Shown here: positions 1-12,900 of the stretch, one piece after another
Numbering within the stretch: the stretch's first letter is position 1
Layout: every line of letters begins with the position of its first letter
Assembly: GCA_029706075.1 (NCBI GenBank)
Contig: JAINUG010000326.1
Location: forward strand, 261,001 to 325,000
Length of the DNA stretch: 64,000 nucleotides
Direction of reading: 5' to 3'
From: Aldrovandia affinis
Taxonomy: Eukaryota > Chordata > Actinopteri > Notacanthiformes > Halosauridae
The notes under the pieces: model-generated
Told to the model about the DNA's origin: nothing
What the model saw: only the letters and a program-made list of their open reading frames with translations
Database searches by the model: none
Translations under genes and position numbers: made by a program

Positions 1-106
1 AACTAAGTGAGCCAGGTTGGTACCAGCCCCACAGTGGTAAAAGAGTTTAACAAGTGTGCAGGGGAACGTTGAGGACGGAATAGAGAGAGGGTGAGCAGCA
101 CCTCAC

Positions 107-288
107 GGATCTTGCACAGCAGCTCGGGCACCCCGCCCAGGGCTGTGGAGGCTTTGAGGTAGTCCCGTCGCTGCAGTACCAGCTGTACCATCTCTGGGTC
201 CCCAGTACTGACCGCCTCCTGCAGCGCTGTGCAAACACACACGTACATGCACACACACACACACGCACACACACACACACACAAACAT

Positions 289-346
<58 letters not shown>

Positions 347-1985
347 CAAGCACACATACACACAAGCATTTGCATAAAACACTGATCCATTACATTACAT
401 TTTACATTTTAGCAGATGCTCTTATCCAGAGCGACTTACACAGTTTACATGTCTTTACATACAATCCATTTATGCAGCTGGATATATTTTTACTGAAGCA
501 ATTCAGATTAAGTATTCTGAGTTACAAGCCCAGCTCCCAAACCATTACACTACACTGCCCCCCTACACTGGTATTTAGATCCAATGCTAGATACCGCACA
601 GGCTGACGTGCATCAACCTACTGCAAACTTCCTGCTCAAATACCACTCATAGACATGCAGAGACGACTGCCATCAAAACAGTCTGAAACAAAATATGTAT
701 TTGTATAGCTGATACAAATCTGCATGCCAGCTGGGTAAACTGTACAATTTCATCAGAAACTCTGGATCTCTTTACAATGACGTTGCCGGCAGTGGGAGGC
801 ATGGGGTGGGAATTATTCGAATAATTGTCTTCGACCACCAGCAAAGCCGATGGCAAATACCACACATTGGTGTGAGAGAGCTGCAACTCATACAGCAGTC
901 TATGTTAGTCCCTGAGCTCCAGATGTAGCCAGATTGTGGTCTCACCTGTCCATCCCTTTGCATTCTCTTTGGTTACTTCTGCACCATGTCTCAATAAGAC
1001 TCTCACTGACTCCAGATGTCCCAGCGAGACTGCCAGGTGGAGCGGAGTCCGTCCTCTGGGATCGACCTCCTCTATGTTGCTCTTTGAAATGTAAATAGCC
1101 AGCAAGACTTCAGCACAATTCATGGTAGCATTTGAAGAAAGACAAAACTTGTATATTATTATACAGATAAAACGACAAAACCATACAATGTGTTGGTAGT
1201 GTATTCAGTCATTACTTTTTTATTCTTCGGAGATACAGGTTGAATCCGGATCTTTTTATCAACCTGGACTTTACTTTTTATGGGATGGTCCTCGTATTAG
1301 ACACATGACACTGACACATGGACTATACTTGCAATATTTTAGCTACACGGTTTACAACTAAAATGACAAACTTCAAAGGTCAGTTTGTCTGAAATGAGGT
1401 GCAAGTGGCCAAGCTCCAACGATTTTAAACTATAAATATGTTGTTCTATCCGGAAAAACGGGTTTGGTTTCATTGTCCGTGCCGCTGCATACTGCAAACA
1501 TCAACAACGCAGCTGCTAGCTAGACAGCTACTGCCGAACTAGATACCTTAACATAAACATAACAAAACAAACTAGAGTTAGTGAGTGATATTACTGGAGG
1601 TAAAGCTCAAATGGAAATAATTCAATAAATGCATTTAAAAAACTAGCTAGCAGGCTATATATCACTTATAGTGCGGTGCAGACATTGGTAGCTAACTAGA
1701 TATATAGCTAAGCACAGTGCTACCAAGCTCGCAAGTTAACGTTGGCTAGCTAGCAATCAAGCTAGCCAACTCCTAAGAGGAAGCTAGCTTGCTAGCTAGC
1801 ACAACGAAAATGCATAGGGCAATACATTATTACTAGTTAGCTGAACATGCAATACAGTCAAACTTTCCGTGATACATTTTACATACCTTTTTCAACTCAT
1901 TTTCCAATTTCCTGTAATCATTCTCCCAGACCCAACAATGCAGAGGAAACTTAACCCTGAAATCTTCGTTGGCGGCGGAACACAT
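107..1985 (-). CDS. ANKRD13A: Ankyrin repeat domain-containing protein 13A, 5' part (three exons)
   Basis: This is the N-terminal part of ANKRD13A, a ubiquitin-binding ankyrin protein that (family knowledge) acts on internalised receptors at the plasma membrane and endosomes. Coding exons on the minus strand are 1985-1887 (33 codons, starts [13 protein letters not shown]), 1081-946 and 226-about 107. Donors read GTATGT and GTGAGA and acceptors end in AG; the frame is kept through phases 0 and 1. The joined protein carries [20 protein letters not shown] and [12 protein letters not shown] (ankyrin repeat), then [11 protein letters not shown] and GGVPELL, which match the human protein as I recall it. 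The start is the first Met of exon 1, preceded by stops and lying near a promoter-like region. The exon 3 donor is either GTGAGG at 106 (preferred) or GTGCTG at 101. The C-terminal domain and UIM motifs lie beyond the left edge. The exon 3 acceptor abuts a (TG)n tract. Confidence 0.93.
238..366. repeat. (CA)n microsatellite
   Basis: About 125 bp of CA repeat broken by short tacatg and aaac words. Its right-hand neighbour on the minus strand is ANKRD13A exon 3, whose acceptor is only about 12 bp away. Confidence 0.95.
396..575 (-). mobile_element. V-SINE-like element (copy 1)
   Basis: The minus strand reads gcagtgtagtgtaatggttt, gggagctgggcttgtaactc, then a conserved tgaattgcttcagtaaa and a 3' L2-type tail gtaagtcgctctggataaga. 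It has the same order of parts as the copy at 56234-56449. It lies in ANKRD13A intron 2. Confidence 0.65.
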
Positions 1986-3910
1986 TCTCCCTCGGTGAAC
2001 TAACGTTAAGCTACTAGCCAGCTAGTTCAGCACCACACTGGCATGAAACAACGTGTGCCACAAGCCTGTAAGTTGTAGTGCAGATAGCAAATATAAAATG
2101 ATACTGAAAGAAACGTCTGTTCGTCCAACTTTAAGACGACAATGCCACTAGATACATGTAAAATACGCTGCTAACTTCTCAAAATAAAACTTTTCAAAAA
2201 CAAGGAAGTGACAGGTTGAGTCTAACGCTGCGGTGGGGGTGTTTGAAATATATTATCTATATATAATAACTAATGAAAGCTTTCCTCTAATGTCTACACA
2301 GTTTTTGTAATTAAGTATATGTTGGTTATAGCATAACTTGTTTACATTTAACTTACATGCTTGAATTAAAAATACTAAATATCCTTGCGTGAAAAATGAT
2401 TAGTTCCAAAACACAGACGTGACCATTATTTTACTTCGGGGTTGCAATTGTGATGATTAACAATGAACTCCTCGACTCTCAACTTTCAACATAATTGTAC
2501 CAACACAATTTGTTTCAACGTTTACAAAATAAATAAAAACTGCGTAAATTACTACACGCCATGTATTACCCTGTCATTTCAATGCCGTTAACCAGCTAGC
2601 TAACACTACTCTTCAGTTGTCGGGTTGATGTCATCCTGTAAACGGGCGAGCTAGCCAGCTATCTTACGTTACGTAACTTACCTAAGTTATGAACCCAACT
2701 AGTAACAAGCGCAAAAATATCATTCGTATCTTGTTTGAAGAATACGACTTTTGACGTCCGTGACCCAGAACTCTGACAGGCGGACGTTTTTGTGTCCTGT
2801 CTATTAGGCAAAAGACTTAATTCTACGTAAGCTATTTCTACGCAGTGTTTAAGCTGCAGTCTTCACTCCACGCTAGATATATCCCGTACATGTATTTCAT
2901 GAATAAGAGTTCCGTCCTAAGAACTGCAGCTGCTGGCTTCCCGTCTGTGTTGTAGAATAAAACCGAAGAGGAAAAAAATACTGTTGTCGCTAGCCAATTA
3001 TTTAGTTGTTCGTTTTTCTCAGTTGGACTTGTATCTGGAGAGTTTCGACACCGCCATTTGCTAGCCGTCATATGAATATATAAATTGAACAAAACACATT
3101 TTGACCTTTTAAAGGCCTTTTTATCTGGAAAAAGGATGTCGAAGCGGTTACGGAACAGCGAGGTTTGCGCTGATTGTAGCGTTCCAGGTAAGTGAAACGA
3201 TAGCTAGCTAGTTGGGTGTCATCGCTAGTTAGCCACATAAATGCGCTGACGTATTTTATAAGACTTAATGATAATAATAATAATAATAAGGCGCCATTCT
3301 GTACACTAGCTAGTTAGCTGGCTTGCTATTAATTCCAGTTACCACTGCAACTAAAAGTATTTCTGAAATGCACGGCTGCGTGGCTAGTTCGTTAACTAGC
3401 TAGCTAGCAAGCGAACCCCATGGACACATGGTAACCTACATGGAAAGCTAATTATATAGCTAAATAGTAACTAGTTGGCAGCTCTAAGTTGCTTGGTGAG
3501 CTATCTGACGTTAGCTAGCTAGCGAAGTTAATTCCCTTTACCGTTGGATAATTAGTGAAGTGCTTTTTGTTAGCTTGGGAAACTATCATTAAATGTATAT
3601 ATTACATTAATGGCTAGTTAACTAGTAGTGGATGAGTAATCAGTCATTTGACTAGCTAGCTGGCTATGTCAAGTAGGTAACGTTATGTGCATTCTAGCTA
3701 GCTAGTTCACTGCCTAGTTAACGTTAGCTATCAAAGCTAGTTGGCGTTAGCTAAGCTAGCTGTTGTAAAGGAATGTTTGCTACGTAAATGGTTGTCTACA
3801 CTACAACGTGTGTTTTTCTACCAGGTATACTAGCAGGATAACTATGTTTTGTCTTCACTTGTGATTTATGGTAGGTCATGTTAGCATAGCTAGCTATCTA
3901 GCCCATTAAC
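1500..3910. repeat. GCTAGC/TAGCTA-rich simple palindromic sequence
   Basis: From about 1500 to 1800 and again from 3200 to 3910 the DNA is studded with overlapping GCTAGCTAGC and TAGCTAGCTA words, often next to TTAACGTTA. It lies on both sides of the ANKRD13A/GIT2 starts and fills ANKRD13A intron 1 and the first part of GIT2 intron 1. Similar tracts recur at 33920-34480 and 35935-36840, near the TCHP and GLTP starts. Confidence 0.6.
1986..3135. promoter_or_regulatory. Divergent promoter interval between ANKRD13A and GIT2
   Basis: The two start codons face away from each other across 1.15 kb, so both promoters and 5' UTRs must lie here or begin here. A CCAAT box is visible on the plus strand at 2994-2998, about 140 bp before the GIT2 start. 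No TATA box stands out, and the interval is A/T-rich rather than a strong CpG island. TSS positions cannot be read from sequence. Confidence 0.55.
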
Positions 3911-6900
3911 GTTACTTGGGGGAGCAAGTTTATGCATGGTGATGTCATGATGCAGAACGCTCATTGCAGTGGTTTTACAGAATTTAGTTTTAAGCAGGTT
4001 ATTCGATAAAACGCGAAGTTAGGTCAATTGTATCAACTAGCTTCTACAGTGTTGCGGGTGTGGGCCGGGGGTACTTGGTAGTCATATTACGAGTGTAGTA
4101 TTCTTGGTATGCCAGGATCCAAAGGAATTAATAACACATGGGTTGGTATTGCTAGATGACTAGCTAAATGGCAGAGGGTAGGGTTGGGTGTCGGACCCTT
4201 ATATCACTTAGCTAAGTCTAGTGTAGTCGGAGTGTGCTAAAAAACCATCGCCATCCGAAGAAAATCCTCTCCCTGGGCCAGGCAAATGTCACATATGTAG
4301 CGAGGGGGGTAGGCTTACGTTGGTACGTCTGGGTTGTTGATCCCATTACGTATAGGACTTCCTGCTGTCCACACTGTCTTGGCCGTCAGGGCCATGTGTG
4401 TTGGCACCGATTCAGCATTCTGAGAGTGGTTGGTTGGTTGGTTGGTGAAGTGTACTCTCTCTGTTAGCACACCTGGCCAATGGAATTGTATGTGTGTTGT
4501 GCAAAGTTTGTGCCCTGGGGGAAAGGGGGTGGTGTGGTCAGCCCTGTGTACATGGTTAGATTGATGGCGAGTACAATCCAGAATCTGACTGCTGCTCAAG
4601 AGGTGCTGTACTTTGGGTGAACCCTTTAATAACTTTGGGACAGGATTTTGACAGTTTGGAGCTAAACTCAGTGTCCAGAGTACATGCATGGGTAAACGCC
4701 TCGAGAAGTTACACATTTTTGGAGGACTGTGGCAAAACAGTATTTTCTCACCGACACCAATGGTCAGCACTGTACTGTTGTGCTTGTATTTATGGCGCTC
4801 CCCATGCTTGTGCTTCGCGGCTATCACTTACACAGTGAATTGATTGTGTCAAAATGTAAGGTTGCTGATGCCAATTGCATCTTTAATTTAGAGGTGCTTT
4901 ATTTAATGGCCAGGAGATAAATGATCTGTCACTATACCAAAGAGTAGCACTGTACCGCTGCCAATTTGTTCCTGTAACAGTAGCCCATATGCATCTAAAT
5001 GTACTTAGCTGTCACTGCAGGGAATTCTCCATTTTTAATCATTAAATATTGAAAATAACGATACTGCTTGTTGCTATTGCATGTCATAGACAACTGGCTA
5101 CTTGCTGTCTGGCCATCTGGATACAGGAATGAAGCTGATTGTTGTCCAGTAAGCACAGGAAAAATAACAGGATGCAGAGCAAATGAGCTGGATCTTGCTA
5201 TTGTATGAGGCTTTTTATATGGTGCAACTACTCAAAATCCAAAGCGTTCCCTGCCCAGGGTTTGCTCTTCACTCAGTATGCGAGTTGTAAGAAGCCGAAA
5301 GATAGGATTCTGCTTTTCTTGTGGGCTTTGCCAGTGCGCTTGCATCATTCACGCAACTCCTAAGGCTGCACTTGTGTTTCGCCAAGCCCAAGCTCTCCAT
5401 TTCCTTATTAAGTGAACACACACAAAAAATACCTTAATAAAGGACTCTCGAAGGAATGAAAGAAAGAAGACCGCTTTCATCCTAACTGGCACTGTTGATT
5501 TCTAGCCTTGCAGGAGATGATTGGCACTCTGTTAGAGGGACGCCTGGGCTCTGTCTTCACTACTGTCACTGGCATGCCTCCGGGTGACGCGTCTTAATTG
5601 GGAGTGTAAGGCAAATTGAGTGAGGGTGGTACATGATGAATGGCTGATGCTGTAATGTGGCTTAGAAGGTCGACGTGGGCTATTGGCAGGTGTGCTTAGT
5701 GCATGCCGAGACCGGACCGATCAATGCACGACGACTGCGTGCTTCATCAGCGAGCAAAAAAGCGCGGGCACCCTTTTCATTCAGGTTTTCACACCGTAAG
5801 GAAACGGAGCCCCAGACCTCCTCCTGCAATCCATCATGGCGCGGACACCAGTTGCCCCGGCTGACTGCGCGCGGCGGTGTCACTTGACAGTTGTTGCACG
5901 GGGCCTGAATATTTGGAGCAGTTGCCTTGCGCAGCGCGAAAGCGAAACACGACGGGTTTATTTTAGCAGCCCTCGCTGCAGTGGAGCCTGGTCTCAGAAG
6001 CAGGAAGGAAGCGACGCAGATCTGCACGCCAGGTGCCAAGGCCCGCCGTGGCTCGCCGCAGCTGTTTGGAAATGCCCGGCACTGGGCGACCAGCGAGCCC
6101 CCACCCCGACGCTGCACGGCTCAAGCTGTCAGTCAGGCACCTGCAACGCCAAGTTGCTGAGGTTGCAGACGATGGTATTGAATCCAGCCAGATATCGCAA
6201 ATCTTTCAGAGAATGGCCGGAGGGTGTGATTTCATAGGCCCTGATTGTACAAAGCTTACAGACGCTTGATGTTTAGTCTATACATAGGCGTGCTAAATTA
6301 GGGAAATCTTTTGCGGAAACTGTACATTTTGTTCACTGAGAGAGATGGCGCTTTGAAGGATAAGCGAAAGCTCTCGAGGGTGCACTTTGGATTTCAGTGC
6401 AGGGCAATTTAGGGTAGCCTCATATCGGGTGTGTTCCAGCCCCTTCTAAGTATCTTGTGCTTCTGAACTGTGATCCCTTTTTCTGTGGAGTGCATTCAAA
6501 AGTCTGTTTTGCAATGTGTTGGCGTGAGGACAGTTGGCTATCACTTCTCATTGGAAATGAGGAAGTGACCCCCAAATAATGTCAAATCAAACTGTTTTGT
6601 GCACCCTGGAGTCCAAAAACGGAGAAGACCCTGGGAAGCAGGCACTTCGCTTTTCATTATAGCATTGAGCTACAAGGCTGCAGAGGCGCCCCACTGCCGA
6701 AGCGGACCATCTTCAAATGCAGATACAGATCAGCACATCGTTAATCAACCGCTCCTTTGTGTTGCATGTGTCATATGACCCAGCGCCTTCTGGCCACAGG
6801 CAGTCTGCTCGGCGGAAGGTCGCAGGGACAGCTGGGTTACAAGGCCATTTTAAGGATGTTAGATGGTACGTTTCACTTTTTGTTTTGCACCTCTTGGACA

Positions 6901-9900
6901 CACTTGATGGCGGTGAGCACTTCTGAGTGCAGGCACTTCTTCGGCAGGCCTGCCCTGTCTCCCCTTGTGCACGCAAATAGCCTAGTGCGTGTTGGAACCA
7001 GTACTGTTTCAGCGCAGTGCCTCCTGGCTCTGAGACCCCTGGCCATCTGTGCCGTAATTTGAATGAGTGAACATGTCCCGTCTGAGGTAAACGTTTGCCC
7101 ATTATCCACGCTGTCACCCGTAAGCACAGATTTCTGAGTCCGCTGCGCCACGGGTATGCAGAATAAAAACCACCAGCGTCTCAGACGCTGCGTCTCCTGC
7201 TCTTTATTTCCCTGTCACGGTATCTATTCTCTTGTGAGAGTGCCGTGCCGTGTTTGATCCACGTGCGGAAGCGAAAGAGGAAGCGAGTTTCACAAGCAGC
7301 ACTTTGACATTGTCCATATATGGAAATGTGTGGTTCCACTTCCTCTTTGTACCCTTGCGTGAGGACAGTTTACATCTTAGAGATTGAAGGCGTTCGAATG
7401 ATTGTCAGTGTTTAGCCATTCTTGTCCCAGTTGCCCCATTTAAATAAATTCACATCACGGTGCTTTCTTAAAAGCAAATGCAAATGTTCAGGTTAATCTA
7501 AAAACATAAAAAAACGGGTTGAAAAGCACTGTTCATTCACTGACGTTCACCTCAAGAAGAAAATCTTTGCTATTGTGCACAGACTGCATTAGCGTCTGAC
7601 CACTGGGCCTCGAGCAGATACGGAGTTTGACATGAGACTGAGATTGAGTGTCTGAGGGCTGTTTGGAAAAGGAGCCCCTTCCACAGCGTGCTTTAAAAGA
7701 ACTGAGCCGTCGGCCTAAATTCGCAGCTGAGTGCAAAGTCAAGCGGCCTGCCAGGGTCAGGCAGGCTTTGAATAATGGATTTGAGGAACAGAACGCCCTC
7801 AGTGGTGAGGACGGTGTCAGAAACCAAGGGAAGCTGCAATGGCAATGTGAAACGCCATTTTTCAATGTCAAAAAGAGTCCCAGTCCCCTGCCCCCCCCCC
7901 CCTCCCAAATTCATGGTTACATGTAAAAATGTTGACATGGATTTCGACGTGGATTGCATGTAAAAATGTAGCCATGGATCGATGTAAGGATGAGGATGTT
8001 TGGTGCCATTCTGCAGCAAGGTGTGACACCGGAACATGTAACATGGCTCCCGGAACCAGCGTTGCTGTGACAAGTAGGGCAAGCTGTTACTGGGCGGGTC
8101 TGCGGGGCGATCCATGAATACTAATAGATTTCCACCCGAGTAGGATGAAGATGACTAAAGGGACGCAGCAGAAATAAGACCAAGACGAGCAGTTGTGTAT
8201 CAGGGAGAAAGTCTTATGAAAAATCTGCTTAACAGAATGCGACTTTTAAATATAGCAATTTAGCTGTAAGCATGGAGGGCCCCCTGTTTGGTCTGCAGAA
8301 ATAAAAGTATAGGGCATTGTGTTAACGATGTGCTTTTTTTTCTTTCTTTCTCTCTTTCCCCTGTGAGCCAGTCACCGTTGTAATATTAACGTTGGATAAT
8401 TTCACACAGATGCTCAGCTCCGAGGCCAACGCGCTTGAGTTGCATTGCAGGGCACCCGGGATCCCTCGCAGAAAGGAAGTCTTTTCCTCACATTCCTTTC
8501 CTCGCCGAATAAAAGCGAATAACGCAGTCCTCTCCCATACCACATCCTTTTCACTGGTATAACGGAGCCCCTCTCCTTTCTGTTGCCGAGTTTGAGTTGT
8601 TTTGAATCTTCGTTATTCAGCCTTTGTGTCCAAAAAAAGAAGAAAAAACTTCCCGCAGTATCGATTGCGAAAAATTTGCCGAGCGTGTACACTAGGTCAT
8701 TGATTCCCTGCTCCTGAAATGCGCCGGAGCTGTAGAGTGAGGCAATAATGTAAGTGCTCTCGAACGTGCATTGATTACCGCTGGTATCGATGTGGGACGC
8801 TAATGCATTGGGCCGTGTGTTTTCGCAGAGCCTCGCTGGGCCTCGGTGAACAGGGGCGTGCTGATCTGCGACGAGTGCTGCAGCGTCCACCGCAGCCTCG
8901 GCCGGCACAGCTCCCAGGTGCGCCACCTGACGCACACGCCCTGGCCTCCCACCCAACTTCAGGTGAGTGTCTCTGAAACCCCTCTTTGCTGGGGGCGGGG
9001 CGCCTGGCTGTGGTTCTGTGCGGCTCGGTTGGCAGAGCACGGCGTTGGCAACGCTTAGGTTGTGGGTTCAATTCCCACTGGGACCACATGTACTGAAAAA
9101 ATAAATGTATGCATTCACTCCTGTAAGTCGCCAAATCGCTAAATGGCATATATTATATATTGTTATTATATTCCTCCATGTCACGTCACTGTCGATGAAG
9201 CCAAGCGAATTGGTTGAGTCTTCAAGGAGGTGGATTGGGAACGAATAAAACCACGCAGAGAGGGGTTCAGATCCTGTCCCTCTGCTCTGGTCACGATGTT
9301 GTGGTTGCAAAAATTGCTCTGCACTGTTAGGTTGCTCTGGATAAGAGCGTCTGCCAAATGAATGTTATGTAGCTCCAGTCCACACACACACACACACACA
9401 CACACACGCAGGACTGGATTGGCTCGATGCGTGACCCCCCCCAGCAATGCACACAGCTCTCCCAACGCAGTTCCTGTTCATATCTGCCTTCGTTCACTGG
9501 ACAGACTGCAGAAGTGAGATCATGGACCTGGCTGACATTCAAGCATCGACCCGTCACCACGCTGTGTTTCTCGGAGATAAGGTGTATCGCGGCGCTGCTC
9601 TTTCCTGGCCGGAAAAATCCATGGATCGGGATTAGCGTGTGTCATTGAAGCGAGGCCTCAGGGCACAGAGTCACTCAATCCATTTAGAACGGCCATGCAC
9701 CACCGATCTGCTCAAACGGCGCTTATAGATCGTGTCCCGGAATAGCAGCACTTCAAACGGGCTGGCACAGATTTATTGAGAGACGGGCGTTTTTGTGAGG
9801 TTTCGAGTTAATACCGTTTAAAAAAAATGTTTTACATTGTTTTTGTTTTTTTGTTGCTAGCCTTTCGATCTCTCTCTCGGGGGCGTTTTAAGGATGTGGC

Positions 9901-12900
9901 GTAAGTGTGACGACGTGCAGATGTGCTTGTCAAATGGTTTTTCTACTTTGTAAGCGCGCCTGTTCACTTACAGGCTGGGAAATGCCTGCACCAGCCTTCA
10001 AGTTCATGTTTAATGACAATTGCTTTGTTCCCCTCAGATGGTCCAGACGTTGTATAACAATGGTGCAAATTCAATATGGGAGCACTCCCTGCTGGATCCT
10101 GCCTCCGTATTGAGTGGGAAACGCAAGGCCAACCCGCAGGACAAAGTGCAGTGAGTCTTGACCTTTCTCTGGGTGGCATCCATGCAGTCAGGCTACAGCA
10201 GGTGTTCTCAGTGCTGAGGGAAGGACTGTGTCAAAGTACCTGCCCCTCTCTCACCTGTGCACCTTCCATCTCTTTTGCCTTCCCCAGCCCTAACAAAACC
10301 GAGTTCATAAAAGCCAAATATCAAATGTTGGCGTTTGTCCACCGGATGCCTTGCCGTGACGACGACAGCTTGACGGCCAAGGACCTGAGCAAGGTGAGTG
10401 GGATCCACCTCAGGTTCCCCTGAGATTTAATGTATTTTTGGTTGCAGTTTGTTAAAAATTGCTATTCAGTTTACTCTGATGTGTGACGGCAGTGTTTCTC
10501 AGTATGGTTGTGTTTCCACACAAGTTGAGCTCGGGGTGTTCAGACTCTACACCTCTTAACAGTATTTTGAAAATATTTGAAGGGTCTTAATTTACACCGA
10601 ACCTCAGCAGTTGATCTTACCTATCCTGGGGGACTGCTCTGTTGAAACTTCAAAGTGGTTTTGGGCCAGCTTGTCCCATAAATATGCCCTCAGTGATCAC
10701 TCACTGTCATGGAAATGTGCCATGGAAATTTGCCATGGAAAGTCAGCCATTTTTATTTTATTTTTTTCAAAGAAAGCTTTTGCTTGGCCATGTTGTTTCT
10801 ATCTCCAGCAACTTCACTCGAGCGTCCGGACTGGTAATCTGGAGACGTGCCTGAGGTTGCTCTCCTTGGGAGCCCAGGCCAACTTCTTCCACCCGGTAAG
10901 ACACTGAAATATAAGCGCCTAAGGCTGAGTGCCGGACCTGATGAGTCAATTCCGTAACTGTAAGTGGGCTCCAGGCTCACACAGTGTGGGTTTTCTGCCC
11001 CCTCCCCCACCAGGAGAAAGGTAACACCCCCCTGCATGTGGCCGCCAAGGCGGGACAGGTCTCCCAGGCAGAGCTGCTCACCGTCTACGGGGCTGACCCA
11101 GGGGCACCTGACACCAGCGGCAAAACTCCTATTGACTATGCAAGGTAAGGCCATTAAACTACCCTATTGACTATGCAAATAAGAACCTGTAAGGCCTAAA
11201 TAAATAAATAAAAATAAAATAAATGTAACTGTTCTGAATTCAGCCCGTCCTCTTGGGAGGTTCTTGTGCACATATACAGGCTGGTGATGCATGAGGGAGA
11301 AGCCTTTGCCTTGTTTGTAAGCATGCACTTCCTTGATGTCTCTTCCAGGCAAGCTGGGCACCACGACCTCGCTGACAGACTGGTGGAAATTCAGTACGAG
11401 CTCACCGATAGGCTAGCGTTCTACCTCTGCGGGAGGAGGCCAGGTGAGGGCTGAGAAGCCGGTGACACGGCCAGGTGAAGTGCGTCTCAGTCATGCGACT
11501 CTGATAGTAATGGGCCCCCGTCTTTCCTTGCTTCCTTTCAGATCATAAAAACGGACAACATTTCATAATCCCACAGATGGCAGACAGGTAAGGTGCATTT
11601 TAAGGTTCAAAGGCTTAAGGAGCTAGGCCTGTCCCAGAGAACTTCAAACAGATGTCAGGAAAGGCGGCCACAAGTGCATAAGCCTCTCATTTCAAAAGGG
11701 GCCAGGGTTCAAAGCGGCAGTTGATTTGGTGTTACGAGCGCTCCGCTCTGAGGAGTCGCACACACATTCTTGTAAGCGGTCCGTTTTTTTCCCTCTGGAG
11801 CAGGAGACAACACCCAGGCAGATTTTCCTTACCTGTCCGCACACGTTTCTGGGTCAGCCCCATCGTTACCCTCATTTGAACATTCCGTTAGAATCTTTCG
11901 CGTGCTGAAGTTGAAGGATCTGCTCCTTCGAGCGTAATCTGAAAAAAATGATCTCTTCTGTGTTTATTTTTGGACTCGCGGTAAATCCCCCTGCACACAA
12001 ATGTTAATACGGATAAGTCTCACATCCTTATCCATTTTGTCTCTCTTTTTTTTGTTGCACCCTTTTAATGGATAAGAAACATGTAAGTATACTACTAAAG
12101 AATAGACTTAAGACTTAAGTCTTGCTGTTTAGTTTTCAAAGTATAACATTTACATTTTTTTTATCTGTAGCAGTCTGGATTTATCAGAACTGGCCAAAGC
12201 TGCTAAGAAAAAACTTCAATCTGTAAGTATTTTCATCTTTTTTTTTTTTTTTTTTTTTTTTTCATGAAGGCCTTAATGACATACAGTTGGATAATCCCTA
12301 CAAACCACACAAGTCAATGATCCTTTTTTCTTTCTTTCTTTCTTTAAAAAAAATTATTCTGATTTCCCCCTTTCTCTCCCAATTTGGTGGCCAATTGTAC
12401 CCTCTATTTCTTCAATTCACCCTCCCCCACAAGCCCGCCGCCCGCAACTACGGGACCAGCCACTACCCCGGGGGCTGGCAATGAACCGTTTCCTTCGAGA
12501 CGGAACTTGCCTATTCGTTTTGCCCACAGGGAAGCTTTCTGTGCTCACGGTGAACATGTGCTGGCTTTCCCTCTCCTCTCCCTCCGGGGCGGACAGCCAA
12601 ATGCCGCCCCTGAACGGGGCTCCCAGCCAGAGCCCCGGCCTCAGTGGGCAACCTGCAATCCGGACGAGTGCCTTTACCGGTTACGCCACCCGGGGCCCCC
12701 CAATGATCCATTTGGGGGAAATGGTATTTGGATTGTTAGATTATGACCAATAAGTGGATTTTAGTAGAGGAAAAAAATTGCCAGCAGCAAACATCTTAAT
12801 AATCTGCATTGTTCATGCCTTGATGCCTGAATTAAAAGCAAAAGATTAATGAATTAAACAAAAGTGAACTTGAGCAGTGTGGAAACGCTCGTCTATAAAC

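Noticed and set aside
3-606. Cys/Val-rich and His/Thr-rich ORFs over the (CA)n repeat
   Set aside because: Products of the dinucleotide repeat; only the short ANKRD13A exon 3 part is real.
4315-4827. 170-aa minus-strand ORF in GIT2 intron 1
   Set aside because: No recognisable domain, no splice context, runs through the (TTGG)n repeat.
5680-6117. 145-aa minus-strand ORF in GIT2 intron 1
   Set aside because: Overlaps plus-strand ORFs in the same G/C-rich patch; no family signature on either strand.
8414-9040. 208-aa minus-strand ORF
   Set aside because: Antisense shadow of GIT2 exon 2 with a poly-Phe run from a simple repeat.
9014-9090. Functional tRNA gene
   Set aside because: A and B boxes are present, but acceptor and anticodon arms do not pair, and it is joined to a SINE tail found in two other places.
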